Source of the DNA: Acidobacteriota bacterium
GTDB lineage: Bacteria; Acidobacteriota; Vicinamibacteria; Vicinamibacterales; UBA8438
Length of the DNA stretch: 44,008 nucleotides
Reading direction: 5' to 3'
Assembly (NCBI GenBank): GCA_021296485.1
Contig: JAGWAI010000014.1
Coordinates: 20,145 to 64,152, forward strand
Of this stretch, positions 7,988 to 16,686 are shown piece after piece (the first letter of the stretch is position 1; every line of letters begins with the position of its first letter). The notes beneath the pieces are model-generated. The model worked only from the letters and a program-made list of their open reading frames with translations. It was not told the DNA's origin and did no database searches. The position numbers and the translations under genes were made by a program.

Positions 7988-9723
7988 TGGCCACCTCCGA
8001 GCTCGGCAAGGCGCTCGCGGACCAGCTCGACGAGCGCGTCGACCATGTCCTGGCTCTCGGGCGGCGCTTGTGAGCGCATCTGGTCGGCGCCGGCCAGCAT
8101 CTGGTCGAGCTGCTCCTCGTTCATCTGCCGGATCATGCCAGCCATCTGCTCGACCTGCTGCCGCTCCTCGTCATCGAGATCCGTGAACCTTTCGTCTTCG
8201 GCGGCCGCGCCGCCCTTGCGGTAGTAGACGGCCACGGCGCGCGTCTCGGGCGTGAAGTACTTGCCCGCGACGCGCATGATGTCCTCGGCCGTGACCGCGT
8301 CATACAGCGGCGGATCCGTGTTGATGGTCTCCCAGCCGCGCATGTTCTCCCGTATCAGCAATTGCATCATCAACTGGAAGTTTCCCTCCAGATCGCGGAA
8401 GGTGCTGGCGGCATTCTGGTTCTTCACCTTCTGCAGCTCGCGGCTGCCCACCGGTTCGGACTTGAGGCGCTCGAGCTCGGCGTAGATGGCCTGCTCGACC
8501 TCCTCCGGCGTGCGCCCCTGCCTGGCGGTGCCGCGCAGCTCGAACATCCCCTCGAACTTGAACCCGGCCTGGCCGCCCGATGCGCCGGTCGCCACTTCCT
8601 GCTCCTCCACCAGCGCCTTGTACAGGCGCCCGGTGCGGCCGTTCAGCAGCTGTCCCAGCACCACGAGCGCCGGCTCGTCGACGTGTCCATCCGGCACGCT
8701 GTGATAGCGGATGACGACCTGCGGGTTGGTCTCCGCGTGCGCCAGCATGCGCTTTTCGGCGAGCTGCGGCATCTCGCGCGTACGCGGCGGGAACGGATCG
8801 CGTGCGCCGCGCGGCAAGCGGCCGAAATAGCGCTCGGCCAGCGCGATGGCCTCGTCAGGGTCGAAGTCGCCGACCAGGGTGGCGGCGAGATTGTTCGGCG
8901 CGTAGTAGACGTCGAAGAACGCCAGCGCCTCCTCGCGCGTGATACCCGAGATGTCGGATGGCCAGCCGACGACCGGCCAGCTGTACGGCGACGACTCCCA
9001 GAACATCGCGTCGAACTGCTCGCGGAACTTGCCGATCGGCGTGCTGTCCGTCCGCAGGCGGCGCTCCTCGTGCACCACGTCGCGCTCCGCGTAGAACTCG
9101 CGGAAGACCGGGTTCAACAAGCGGTCCGCCTCCATCCAGAACCACAGCTCCAGCTTGTTGGCGGGGACGTTGACGAAATAGATCGTGAAGTCGTAGCTCG
9201 TGCCGGCGTTCATGCCGGAAGCGCCCTGCCCGGTATAGACGCGGCTGAAATCCTCCTTGATCAGCAGCTCGCTCTGCCGCGCGAGCAGCGCCTCGAACTC
9301 GTCGAGCAGCTCCTGGTGGCGCGGCGACCGCGCGTCCGGATCCTGCGGGTCATCGATCTTGCCCAGGCGCTGGAGCTCGGTCAGGTGCGCCTCCTCGATG
9401 CGAATCTCGGCCTTGAGAGCGTCGAGCTCCTCGATGATCCTCAGGTCCTGCTCGATGTCGGTGGTGCCGATGGCGTGCGTCCCCTTGAACATCATGTGCT
9501 CGAAGAGATGCGCCACCCCGGTGATGCCCGGCCGTTCGTTCACCGAGCCGACCTTGGCGACCCAACCGGCCGCGATATTGGGATCGCCCGGGCGAGGCAC
9601 GAGCAGCAGGGTCATCCCGTTGTCGAGCTCGTGCTCGATGACCCGCACTTCCTGCCCCGTGGCGGCGGCAGGCAGGAGCAGCAACACGAACAGAGCGATT
9701 CTTCGAATGGATTGCATGGTCAT
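7984..9723 (-). CDS. M16 family zinc metallopeptidase, catalytic subunit
   Basis: A 579-residue exported insulinase/processing-peptidase homologue. The signal peptide is MTMQSIRRIALFVLLLLPAAAT, and the inverted zinc motif HLFEH lies at about residues 72-76 within GVAHLFEHMMFKGTHAIG. A helical, charged insertion of about 70 residues (IIEELDALKAEIRIEEAHLTE) separates this from the downstream glutamate-rich helix ERDVVHEERR, which should supply the third ligand. The second domain ends in a Glu/Gln-rich tail (DDEERQQVEQMAGMIRQMNEE). The start at 9723 has GAGG seven bases upstream. It overlaps the non-catalytic partner by 4 bases and probably forms a heterodimer with it. Upstream, 125 bp separate it from a divergent oxidoreductase gene. 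Confidence 0.92.
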   Translation of the reverse strand: MTMQSIRRIALFVLLLLPAAATGQEVRVIEHELDNGMTLLLVPRPGDPNIAAGWVAKVGSVNERPGITGVAHLFEHMMFKGTHAIGTTDIEQDLRIIEELDALKAEIRIEEAHLTELQRLGKIDDPQDPDARSPRHQELLDEFEALLARQSELLIKEDFSRVYTGQGASGMNAGTSYDFTIYFVNVPANKLELWFWMEADRLLNPVFREFYAERDVVHEERRLRTDSTPIGKFREQFDAMFWESSPYSWPVVGWPSDISGITREEALAFFDVYYAPNNLAATLVGDFDPDEAIALAERYFGRLPRGARDPFPPRTREMPQLAEKRMLAHAETNPQVVIRYHSVPDGHVDEPALVVLGQLLNGRTGRLYKALVEEQEVATGASGGQAGFKFEGMFELRGTARQGRTPEEVEQAIYAELERLKSEPVGSRELQKVKNQNAASTFRDLEGNFQLMMQLLIRENMRGWETINTDPPLYDAVTAEDIMRVAGKYFTPETRAVAVYYRKGGAAAEDERFTDLDDEERQQVEQMAGMIRQMNEEQLDQMLAGADQMRSQAPPESQDMVDALVELVRERLAELGGGQ

Positions 9724-9848
9724 TGCGCGCCTCGTTCCGGCGGGACTTCTCCCGAGTTTCGCATACTCCCGGCCTCGCGACAAAATGCCGGGCGGCGGCG
9801 GCGTACAATTACTCCCGCCCAACCCGGGCGGCCGGACGACCAGCAGCC

Positions 9849-11474
9849 ATGCGGCAAGACCGGTCATACGACTGCATCGTAGTCGGCGGCGGACACAACG
9901 GCCTGATTGCCGCCGCGTATCTGGCGCGGGCCGGCCGCTCGGTGTGCGTCCTGGAGCGCCGGCACGTGCTGGGCGGCTGCGCCGCTACCGAGACACTCTG
10001 GCCGGGATACAAGGTCTCCACCGGCGCGTACGTCATCAGCCTGCTGCTGCCGCAGATTGTGCGCGACCTGGGCTTGCGCCAGCGCGGACTGACCATCCTG
10101 CCGCGCAACCCCTCATCGTTCACGCCGCTTGCGGACGGACGCCATCTGCTGCTCGGAACAGACGCCGCGGCCAACCGGCAGGCGATTGCCGGGTTCAGCC
10201 AGCGCGATGCCGAGGCGTATCCGCGCTACAACGCCCTGCTCGACCGGATCGCGCGCGCGCTTGAACCGATCGTCGCTGACGCCGCGCCGAACCTGCTGCC
10301 GCGCCACGGTGGGCAGCTCCGCGCAGGCGCCCGCGCGCGTCTGCGCGATGGGGCCGGACTGTGGACGCTCTTCCGCCGCATGCGCAGGCTGGAATCCGAC
10401 CTGCCGGCGGCAATCGAGCTGCTGACGGGCGCCGCGCGGCCGATCCTCGAGCGCTGGTTCGAGACCGAGGCGCTGCGCGCCACGCTCGCCACCGACGCCA
10501 TCATCGGCGCGTTCGCATCACCCGCCGCGCCGGGCACCGCCTATGTCCTGCTGCACCATGCCATGGGGAGCGCCGGCGGCGCACGCGGCGTGTGGGGTTA
10601 CGTGCAGGGCGGCATGGGCGGGCTGGCCGACGCGCTGGAAACGGCCTGCACCGAGCTCGGCGTCCACGTCCGGCGCGAAGCCGAGGTCGGACGGATCCTC
10701 ACGCTCAATGGCGCGGCCCGCGGCGTCGTCCTGGAAGACGGCTCGACCGTGGAGGCGCCGGTGGTCGCCTCGAGCGCCGACGCGCACGTCACGTTCCGCA
10801 AGCTGGTCGCTCCCGGCGTCCTGCCGACGGCGTTTCTCGACGCCGTCGCCCGGATCGACTATTCGTCCGCGTCGGCCAAGATCAACCTTGCGCTCGCGGA
10901 GCCGCCGTGCTTCACCTGCCTGCCGACGCCCGGCGTCGCGGCGCACCATCGCGGCACGATCCACATCGGCGACACGCTCGACTACGTGGAGCGTGCGTAC
11001 GCCGAGGCCAGGGACGGGCGGCCGAGCACGGATCCGGTGCTCGAAGTCACGCTGCCCACCAGCGTCGATGCGACCATTGCCCCCGCGGACAAGCATCTCA
11101 TGTCCATCTTCGTGCAGTACGCGCCGTACACGCTGGCGGCCGGACGCCGCTGGGACGACATCAAGGAAGCATTCGCCGACCGCTGCATCGCCCTGCTCGC
11201 GCGCTACGCGCCGAACGTGCCGGCCGCCGTGGAGCACCGCCAGGTATTGAGCCCGCTCGACCTCGAGCGCACGTTCGGGCTGACCGGCGGCAACATCATG
11301 CAGGGCGCCATGAACCTGAACCAGTTGTTCTTCCTGCGGCCGGTGCCCGGCTGGGCCGACCACCGCACGCCGCTGAAGGGACTCTACCTGTGCGGCGCGG
11401 CCAGCCACCCCGGCGGCGGCGTGATGGGCGCCTGCGGGCGCAACGCCGCCAGCGCGATCCTGCGGGACGGCTGA
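9849..11474 (+). CDS. PYROXD2/CrtI-like FAD-dependent oxidoreductase
   Basis: A 541-residue flavoprotein. The dinucleotide-binding N-terminus is CIVVGGGHNGLIAAAYLARA followed by CVLERRHVLGG, and the C-terminal FAD motif is GLYLCGAASHPGGGVMGACG. The family includes phytoene desaturases and the PYROXD2 group, whose bacterial substrates are mostly unknown. The central region is closer to PYROXD2-type proteins than to true carotenoid desaturases, and no carotenoid genes are adjacent. There is no signal peptide, so it should be cytoplasmic or peripherally membrane bound. The ATG at 9849 was chosen because it starts just before the flavin motif; the 42 codons upstream cross the divergent promoter region. 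A TACAAT at 9804-9809 may be its -10, but no good -35 is seen. Confidence 0.85.
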   Translation: MRQDRSYDCIVVGGGHNGLIAAAYLARAGRSVCVLERRHVLGGCAATETLWPGYKVSTGAYVISLLLPQIVRDLGLRQRGLTILPRNPSSFTPLADGRHLLLGTDAAANRQAIAGFSQRDAEAYPRYNALLDRIARALEPIVADAAPNLLPRHGGQLRAGARARLRDGAGLWTLFRRMRRLESDLPAAIELLTGAARPILERWFETEALRATLATDAIIGAFASPAAPGTAYVLLHHAMGSAGGARGVWGYVQGGMGGLADALETACTELGVHVRREAEVGRILTLNGAARGVVLEDGSTVEAPVVASSADAHVTFRKLVAPGVLPTAFLDAVARIDYSSASAKINLALAEPPCFTCLPTPGVAAHHRGTIHIGDTLDYVERAYAEARDGRPSTDPVLEVTLPTSVDATIAPADKHLMSIFVQYAPYTLAAGRRWDDIKEAFADRCIALLARYAPNVPAAVEHRQVLSPLDLERTFGLTGGNIMQGAMNLNQLFFLRPVPGWADHRTPLKGLYLCGAASHPGGGVMGACGRNAASAILRDG

Positions 11475-11483
11475 GGCCTGCGG

Positions 11484-12353
11484 TTACTGCGCGGCCACCC
11501 GGAGCGCATGCCAGCCGAAGCGGCGCGCGCCGTCGTCGGCCTCGCCCGCGAGCCGGCTGCCGCGCACGCGGCCCGTGTATACCGCACCGCTCGCCCGAAA
11601 ACTGAGCTCGTCGCCGCGCAGCCGCCCGTCCGCGATCGGCACCTCCTCCGACCCGCTCCGCAGCGTGCCGCTGACCATCTGGAACTGCTGCTCCAGGACC
11701 AGCTCGCCGTCCGCCAACTCCCATGTGCCGGCCACCCGGGCCGGCACGATCCACAGCAGCGCCGTGCAGAAACCGGGACACGGATCGAGCACCTCGGTAG
11801 CGTCCGCGGCCCAGTCCTCGAGGTCCCAGGTATTCGAGACGATGCGCGTGCCCGGCTCGAGCTCGAGCAGCCGCGGACGGAGCCGCGAGTTGAGCTCCGG
11901 CAGCAGGAACATGGTGATAACGGTGGCCGGCGACAGGTCGGTCTCGAACAGGTCGGCGTTGACGAACGTCGTTCGCTCGGCCACGCCGGCCGCGGCAGCC
12001 GTGGCCCGCGACAGCTCGACGAGCTCCGGGTCGAATTCGACCCCAATCGCGCGCGCGCCGAGCAGGGCCGCCGCGATCACCATCCGCCCGTCGCCGGACC
12101 CGAGGTCCATCACGACGTCCCGCTTCGACACATCGGCGATCGCCAGCATCGTGTCGACGAGCGGGTCGGGCGAGGGCACCCAGACGACGTCCTTGCCCTC
12201 CCGGCCGATTTCCGGCACGAGCTGCCCGGGCGGGCTCTGCGCGGACACACCGGCGGCGCCCCAGCCGACCGCCAGCACCGCCACCACCGTGAGCAGGCGG
12301 CGGCGCGGTCCACGGCCCGGGTGCAAGCGGAGGCTGGGCATCGGAAGTTGCAT
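11484..12353 (-). CDS. Exported SAM-dependent methyltransferase-like protein (FAM173-like)
   Basis: A 289-residue protein. Residues 1-38 look like a signal peptide (twin-arginine-rich RGPRRRLLTVVAVLAVGW, ending GVSAQ). A class I methyltransferase domain follows, with motif I VMDLGSGDGRMVIAAA, the acidic motif GVEFDPELV, FVNADLFETDL, and ITMFLLPELNSRLRP. That order resembles the FAM173/ATPSCKMT protein-lysine methyltransferase group, which modifies membrane ATPase or carrier subunits in mitochondria. A C-terminal beta-rich region (WELADGELVLEQQFQ) is extra. The ATG at 12353 shares one base with the stop of the cytochrome gene (TGATG), so translation is probably coupled. Export of an enzyme needing cytoplasmic SAM is odd: either the hydrophobic segment is a membrane anchor with the domain inside, or the fold has another role. 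Confidence 0.78.
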   Translation of the reverse strand: MQLPMPSLRLHPGRGPRRRLLTVVAVLAVGWGAAGVSAQSPPGQLVPEIGREGKDVVWVPSPDPLVDTMLAIADVSKRDVVMDLGSGDGRMVIAAALLGARAIGVEFDPELVELSRATAAAAGVAERTTFVNADLFETDLSPATVITMFLLPELNSRLRPRLLELEPGTRIVSNTWDLEDWAADATEVLDPCPGFCTALLWIVPARVAGTWELADGELVLEQQFQMVSGTLRSGSEEVPIADGRLRGDELSFRASGAVYTGRVRGSRLAGEADDGARRFGWHALRVAAQ

Positions 12354-12787
12354 CAACGGACCGGCATCGACAGGCCTTCGTCGCGATACGGCACGTGGCA
12401 CGTCTCGCAGGCCACCACAATCTCGTCGCCCGCGCCGAGCAGCGCGTCCACATCGCGAACCTCGACGGCGCGGACGGCGGTCACCCCTGCATCCACCAGC
12501 GCGCGCGACATCGTCATCCACTCACCGTCGTCCCGCGCACGGCCGTCCAGCATGAGCAGATTGCCCGATTCGGCCAGCATGAGCGCGCTGTTCAGGACGG
12601 CACGCCAGTCGTCGTCATCGGCCGGCGCCTCGCGGCCGACGTTGAACAATGCATCCGAGGAGGCCGTGATCATTCCCTCGCAGAGCTGCTTGACCGTCGC
12701 AACGGGCACGATCGCGGACTCCTGCGCGGAGACCGCACCCGCAACCAGGAGCACGCCGACAGCGATGACCGGCAGTCTTGTTCCCAT
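12353..12787 (-). CDS. Cytochrome c'-like monohaem protein
   Basis: A 144-residue protein with a cleavable signal peptide (MGTRLPVIAVGVLLVAGAVSA) and a single haem-binding CETCH motif at about residues 127-131, close to the C-terminus. The C-terminal haem site, the length and a mostly helical body fit the cytochrome c'/c-556 four-helix family. These bind gases or carry electrons in the periplasm. A perfect AGGAGGT (complement of 12794-12800) sits before the ATG at 12787 and fixes the start. It is the first gene of a coupled pair with the exported methyltransferase-like protein. No diheme partner or oxidase is adjacent. Confidence 0.82.
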   Translation of the reverse strand: MGTRLPVIAVGVLLVAGAVSAQESAIVPVATVKQLCEGMITASSDALFNVGREAPADDDDWRAVLNSALMLAESGNLLMLDGRARDDGEWMTMSRALVDAGVTAVRAVEVRDVDALLGAGDEIVVACETCHVPYRDEGLSMPVR

Positions 12788-12793
12788 CCTGTT

Positions 12794-12800
12794 ACCTCCT
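12794..12800 (-). promoter_or_regulatory. Strong Shine-Dalgarno for the cytochrome c' gene
   Basis: The complement reads AGGAGGT six bases before the ATG at 12787, the best ribosome binding site in the window. It fixes the start at the signal peptide; the reading frame stays open for 169 codons upstream, inside the next gene. Confidence 0.8.
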
Positions 12801-12831
12801 CTGCCATTTGGGGCCGCGCCATGAATAGGCA

Positions 12832-15800
12832 CTAGAAGCGGTAGCGCAGGCCGAACTGCATCTCGCGCGCGGGGCCGGAGCTGAAGATGCGGCCGAAGTT
12901 CGGCGAGCCGAAGAGGCGGTTCGGGACGTCGAAGTTCGCCCGGTTGAGCAGGTTGAACACCTCCCAGCGGAACTCCAGTTGCCCGCCGCCTTCCAGATGC
13001 CAGTACTTGTGTACTGCGATGTCGACGTTCGCCAGCCCCGGGGCGAACACCGGGTTGCGTCCGGCGCTCCCGAACGTGAACGGCGCCTGCAGCGCGAACG
13101 CCGCGGTGTCGAACCAGCGGTCGGGTGACCGCTCCCCGGCCGGCAGGTTGGGATCGTGCAGCAGATCGGGCCGCTGCGCCGGACCGCCACCGATGTTGGC
13201 CCGGTCCTCGGTCAGGTTCACGGTGAACGGCGCGCCCGACTGCAGCATCACGACGCCGGTCAGGCGCCAGTTGCCCCACGCCGCCTCGCGCCACCCACCG
13301 CGGCCCTGGAAGAACGGCAGCTCGTACGAGCCGCTGCCGACGAACTGGTGGCGGCGGTCGAAGCTGGACAACGCGTTTTCTCCGGGGAAGATGTTGCGCA
13401 CGTCCTGCGGCACGTTCGCCTCGAACGCCGTTGCGCCCGGACTCGAGGCATCGTCCCGCGAGCGCGACAGCGTATAGGCGACGTCGAACGCCGCCGCGTC
13501 GCGCAGGCGGCGGACCACCTTGAACGTCACGGCGTGGTAGATAGACTTGCCGTCGAATCGGATGGCGCGGATGCCCGCGAGTTGCGGCACCGCGCGCCGT
13601 GGCGCCAGCGGGCCGGGACCCGGCTCGGGCACGTTGTGGATCGTCGAATTGTCGGCGCCGATCGTGTACGACCCCATGTAGAACACTTCAAAGGCCGTGC
13701 CCTGCAGCAGCTCCGCCTGCACCCCGCCGCTCCAGGTCTGCGTGTACTCCACCTGGTAGTCGTGGTCCATGATCGAGCCGCCGATCGTGCCCGTGGCGTC
13801 CGCGGTGAGGATGTCGCGCGTGTGCAGCAGCGGGACGCGCTGCTCGATCGGCACGTCGACCTGCTTGAGAAAGAAGAACGGCAGGTTGCGCGCGAACGCG
13901 GTCTGCACGCTGTACGCCCACTGGTTCAGAAATATCCCGTAACCGCCGCGGACAACGACGTCGGCGTTGTCGCCGGGCGTCCAGGCCAAGCCTATGCGCG
14001 GCGCAAAACGCTTCTTGCTGGGCCGCAGCAAGCTGTTGTCCCACCCGATCTCGCTGGAGGTCACCCACGGAATCGGTATCTGCGGCAGCAATGCGTGCGC
14101 CGCCGGCGAGATGTTGCCCTGCGCGTCGCTCGCGATCACGTACCGGCCGCCGGGCACCGACAGGTCGATTGTCGACAGGCGGTTCTCCACGTCCCGCATG
14201 TGCTGGTTGATCTCGTAGCGCAGCCCGAAATTCAGCGTGAGGTTGTCGCGCAGGCGCCAGTCGTCCTGGGCGTACGTATGGAACCAGGTAGTGCGGCCGT
14301 CCTCCGCGCCGCGTCCGCCGACCCCCGAACGCGCCGCCACCGGATAGCCGAGCAGGAAGTCGCCCAGGGCGTTGCCGCTGAACTGCCCCGTGTAGGAGAA
14401 CGCGCCGCGCGCCGTGTCCGGATTCTCGGGCCTGAACCGGAGGTGGAACAGGTAGGCGCCGAACTTGAGGTGGTGATGGCCGCGGTCGATCAGAAAATTC
14501 TCGTACAGCTCGAAGTGCTCGTTGTTACGGTGCACGAAGGTGGTCGGGTCGCCCATCACGCTGTACAGGCCGCCGGTCGAAATCTGCGGGAAGCCGGCGT
14601 CGCGCGCGTCAGCGGTCACGCCCAGCAGTCCGGTCCGCGCTGCGAAGTCGTTGCCGGCGTTCAGGCTGCGCTGCCCGCCGCCGACACGCATCCAGCCGAA
14701 GCGCAGCTCGTTGAGCAGCCGCGTGCCGATTGCGCGCGTATAGCTGACCGCCACATTGCGCGTCTCCGTGGCGAGCGTGCGGCCGAAGCCCGGTACGAGC
14801 GACTCCTGCAGCACGCTGGTGCCGAACGGCTGGACCTCCAGCGCGTCGAACGTGCTGAAGCGGACGAACAGTTGGTCGCTCGTGCCCAGCCGCTGGTCGA
14901 TGCGCGCGCTGAACTGGTCGATGTTGCGGTTGAGCGTCTCGACCGACGTCAGGTTCTGCACCTCGCCCGGTCCGGTGGGCAGCGGCGTGTGCGCCAGAAA
15001 CGCCGTGGCTACCGGGTCGAGGCGCTCGGCCGGGATCCGATTGCCGGGGAAGAAACTGCCGCACGCCCCGCTGAGCGGATCGCGGCTGAGCGGGTCGCAC
15101 AACGCCGCAAGCCCCGAGAAGTCGCCGGCACGGACCGCGGGCGACGGCACCGAGAACGTCTGCGTGAGGGAACGGTCCGTCCGCTGCCCCTCGAAGCTCA
15201 CGAAGAAGAACGTGCGGTCGCGCACGATCGGCCCGCCGACCGTACCGCCGTACTGTCCCTGATCGAGCGGCGGCACCGGCTCGTCGGGCGGATCGAAGTA
15301 GTTGCGCGCATCGAACCGCTCGTCGCGCAGGAAGGCGAACGCGCTGCCGCTGAACGCGTTGTAGCCCGACTTGGTCGCGACGTTGATCAGCGCAGACGCC
15401 TTGCCGCCGAACTCCGGCGGATACATCGACTTCTGGATCTTGAACTCGCTGATGGAGTCCACGGACGGGTTGATGACGAGGTTGTTGAACAGCTCGTCCG
15501 TGACCTTCACGCCGTCGAGCAGGTAGATGTTGTGTCCCGCGCGCTGTCCGCCGACGTTCGGCAGCGCCCCCGCCTGCTGCAGCGCCGCGCCGCGCGTGCC
15601 CGACGGCGGAATCACGACCGCCGGGCTGAGCTGCGCAAGCTGGAGGAACTGGCGGCCATTCAGTGGTATCTGCTCGACCTGGCGCGTCTCGATGATGTCG
15701 CTGATCTCGGCCGTCGTGAACTGCAGCAGCGGCGCCGTCGCCGTGACCTCGACTACTTCCGTGACCTGTCCGAGCTCCAGCGTGTAGTGCAACTCCAGGT

Positions 15801-16104
15801 TACGGCCGATGTCGACGACGACGCCGTGCTCCACGAAGCGCCGGAACCCCGGGAGCGCGACCGCCACATCCCACTCGCCAATCGACAGCGCCGACATGAA
15901 AAAGCGGCCCTCGGCGTCGGTCACCCGCTCCACCGTCAAGCCGCTGTCAAGGTGCGAGGCGGTTACGGTCGCCCCCGGCAGCACCCCGCCCGACTCGTCG
16001 CGGACCACGCCGCTCAACTCGCCGGCGTTCATCTGGGCCGAGACCGGCGAGACCGCGAGCAGCACCGCCACGATCGCCGCTGCCGCGCGTAGCTGGTGAG
16101 ACAT
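12832..16104 (-). CDS. Oar-like TonB-dependent receptor with carboxypeptidase-regulatory domain
   Basis: A 1090-residue outer membrane protein. A signal peptide (MSHQLRAAAAIVAVLLAV, ending SPVSAQ) is followed at about 25-115 by a carboxypeptidase regulatory-like beta-sandwich (GELSGVVRDESGGVLPGA, DAEGRFFMSALSIG). A plug-like region comes next (LNGRQFLQLAQLSPAV, NIYLLDGVKVTDELFN), then a long 22-strand-type barrel ending in FGLRYRF, whose terminal Phe is the usual BAM recognition residue. Oar-like receptors of this layout are numerous in Acidobacteria, and their ligands are rarely known. The start at 16104 was preferred over 16116; neither has a clear Shine-Dalgarno. It needs an energy transducer, and a TonB-type gene lies at 19077-20231. 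The gene follows a lipoprotein gene by 34 bases. Confidence 0.9.
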   Translation of the reverse strand: MSHQLRAAAAIVAVLLAVSPVSAQMNAGELSGVVRDESGGVLPGATVTASHLDSGLTVERVTDAEGRFFMSALSIGEWDVAVALPGFRRFVEHGVVVDIGRNLELHYTLELGQVTEVVEVTATAPLLQFTTAEISDIIETRQVEQIPLNGRQFLQLAQLSPAVVIPPSGTRGAALQQAGALPNVGGQRAGHNIYLLDGVKVTDELFNNLVINPSVDSISEFKIQKSMYPPEFGGKASALINVATKSGYNAFSGSAFAFLRDERFDARNYFDPPDEPVPPLDQGQYGGTVGGPIVRDRTFFFVSFEGQRTDRSLTQTFSVPSPAVRAGDFSGLAALCDPLSRDPLSGACGSFFPGNRIPAERLDPVATAFLAHTPLPTGPGEVQNLTSVETLNRNIDQFSARIDQRLGTSDQLFVRFSTFDALEVQPFGTSVLQESLVPGFGRTLATETRNVAVSYTRAIGTRLLNELRFGWMRVGGGQRSLNAGNDFAARTGLLGVTADARDAGFPQISTGGLYSVMGDPTTFVHRNNEHFELYENFLIDRGHHHLKFGAYLFHLRFRPENPDTARGAFSYTGQFSGNALGDFLLGYPVAARSGVGGRGAEDGRTTWFHTYAQDDWRLRDNLTLNFGLRYEINQHMRDVENRLSTIDLSVPGGRYVIASDAQGNISPAAHALLPQIPIPWVTSSEIGWDNSLLRPSKKRFAPRIGLAWTPGDNADVVVRGGYGIFLNQWAYSVQTAFARNLPFFFLKQVDVPIEQRVPLLHTRDILTADATGTIGGSIMDHDYQVEYTQTWSGGVQAELLQGTAFEVFYMGSYTIGADNSTIHNVPEPGPGPLAPRRAVPQLAGIRAIRFDGKSIYHAVTFKVVRRLRDAAAFDVAYTLSRSRDDASSPGATAFEANVPQDVRNIFPGENALSSFDRRHQFVGSGSYELPFFQGRGGWREAAWGNWRLTGVVMLQSGAPFTVNLTEDRANIGGGPAQRPDLLHDPNLPAGERSPDRWFDTAAFALQAPFTFGSAGRNPVFAPGLANVDIAVHKYWHLEGGGQLEFRWEVFNLLNRANFDVPNRLFGSPNFGRIFSSGPAREMQFGLRYRF

Positions 16105-16138
16105 GTGGGGCAACATCGGTTTCGGATTCGGTATGGCG

Positions 16139-16642
16139 CTAGCCGCCGGTGTGGTCCAGGCGAACGGCCGCGCGCTCGCGGGCGGTGCGCAGCACCCGCT
16201 TGACGGCATCGAAGTCCGTTTCCGGCAAGTTGTTGAAGTCGCGCAGGCGATGTTCGAACGCGCGGCCGCCGGTGGCGTCCTCGATAGCGAAGCGCACCTC
16301 CTGCAACGCCGGCCGCCGGTGCCGGTATTCGCCGGCGACCTCCAGGCTGGCCTGGTGCAGCGCGCAGAACAGGCTCCGGCGGCCGGCGCGCTCGTCGTCG
16401 ACGCACACCCGATCGTCGTCCCGGTTCCAGGCCGCTGCGCCGTCCAGCAAGTCCTCCGCCCTGAGCAGGATCCGGATGTCTTCCGCCTCCACCGGCCGGT
16501 TGCGCCGTTCCAGATCGTCATTCGTTGCGGTGAAGCGAATATAGCCCTCGTCGCCCGGCTGTAGCGCCGCGGCGGGCGCCCCCGTGCAGCCTGCCGCGGC
16601 GGCCGCCAACAGGACTGCCGCCGACCGTAGAATCATGCGCAT
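16139..16642 (-). CDS. Predicted lipoprotein of unknown function
   Basis: A 167-residue protein with a typical lipobox (MRMILRSAAVLLAAAAAGC), so Cys19 should be lipidated. The mature part is soluble and charged and starts with GAPAAALQPGDEGYIRFTAT, with the motif RPVEAEDIRILLRAEDLLDG in the middle. It contains two further cysteines (DRVCVDDER and SLFCALHQ) that could form a disulfide. I do not recognise the family. It lies directly upstream of the Oar-like receptor and probably shares its transcript, which would suggest a surface or receptor-associated role. The TATAAT on the minus strand at 16653-16658 is only about 10 bases before the ATG, so the mRNA has almost no leader. M3 at 16636 is an alternative start. 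Confidence 0.7.
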   Translation of the reverse strand: MRMILRSAAVLLAAAAAGCTGAPAAALQPGDEGYIRFTATNDDLERRNRPVEAEDIRILLRAEDLLDGAAAWNRDDDRVCVDDERAGRRSLFCALHQASLEVAGEYRHRRPALQEVRFAIEDATGGRAFEHRLRDFNNLPETDFDAVKRVLRTARERAAVRLDHTGG

Positions 16643-16650
16643 GGAACTCT

Positions 16651-16683
16651 GAATTATAGCAACGTGTTTCGGCCCTATAATTC
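16651..16683. promoter_or_regulatory. Symmetrical divergent promoter (two -10 boxes in a perfect inverted repeat)
   Basis: GAATTATAG (16651-16659) and CTATAATTC (16675-16683) are perfect 9-base inverted repeats separated by 15 bases. Each arm contains a consensus TATAAT facing outward, toward the lipoprotein gene on the left and the epoxide hydrolase gene on the right. Each -10 falls where the -35 of the other promoter would be, so the two promoters should exclude each other and may be read from extended or activator-dependent sites. Predicted start sites lie within a few bases of both ATG codons, implying leaderless or nearly leaderless mRNAs. Confidence 0.6.
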
Positions 16684-16686
16684 GAC

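Noticed and set aside
13156-16092. Plus-strand 978-codon open frame
   Set aside because: It mirrors the Oar-like receptor and has shadow composition (Arg, Val, Glu runs) with no recognisable domain.
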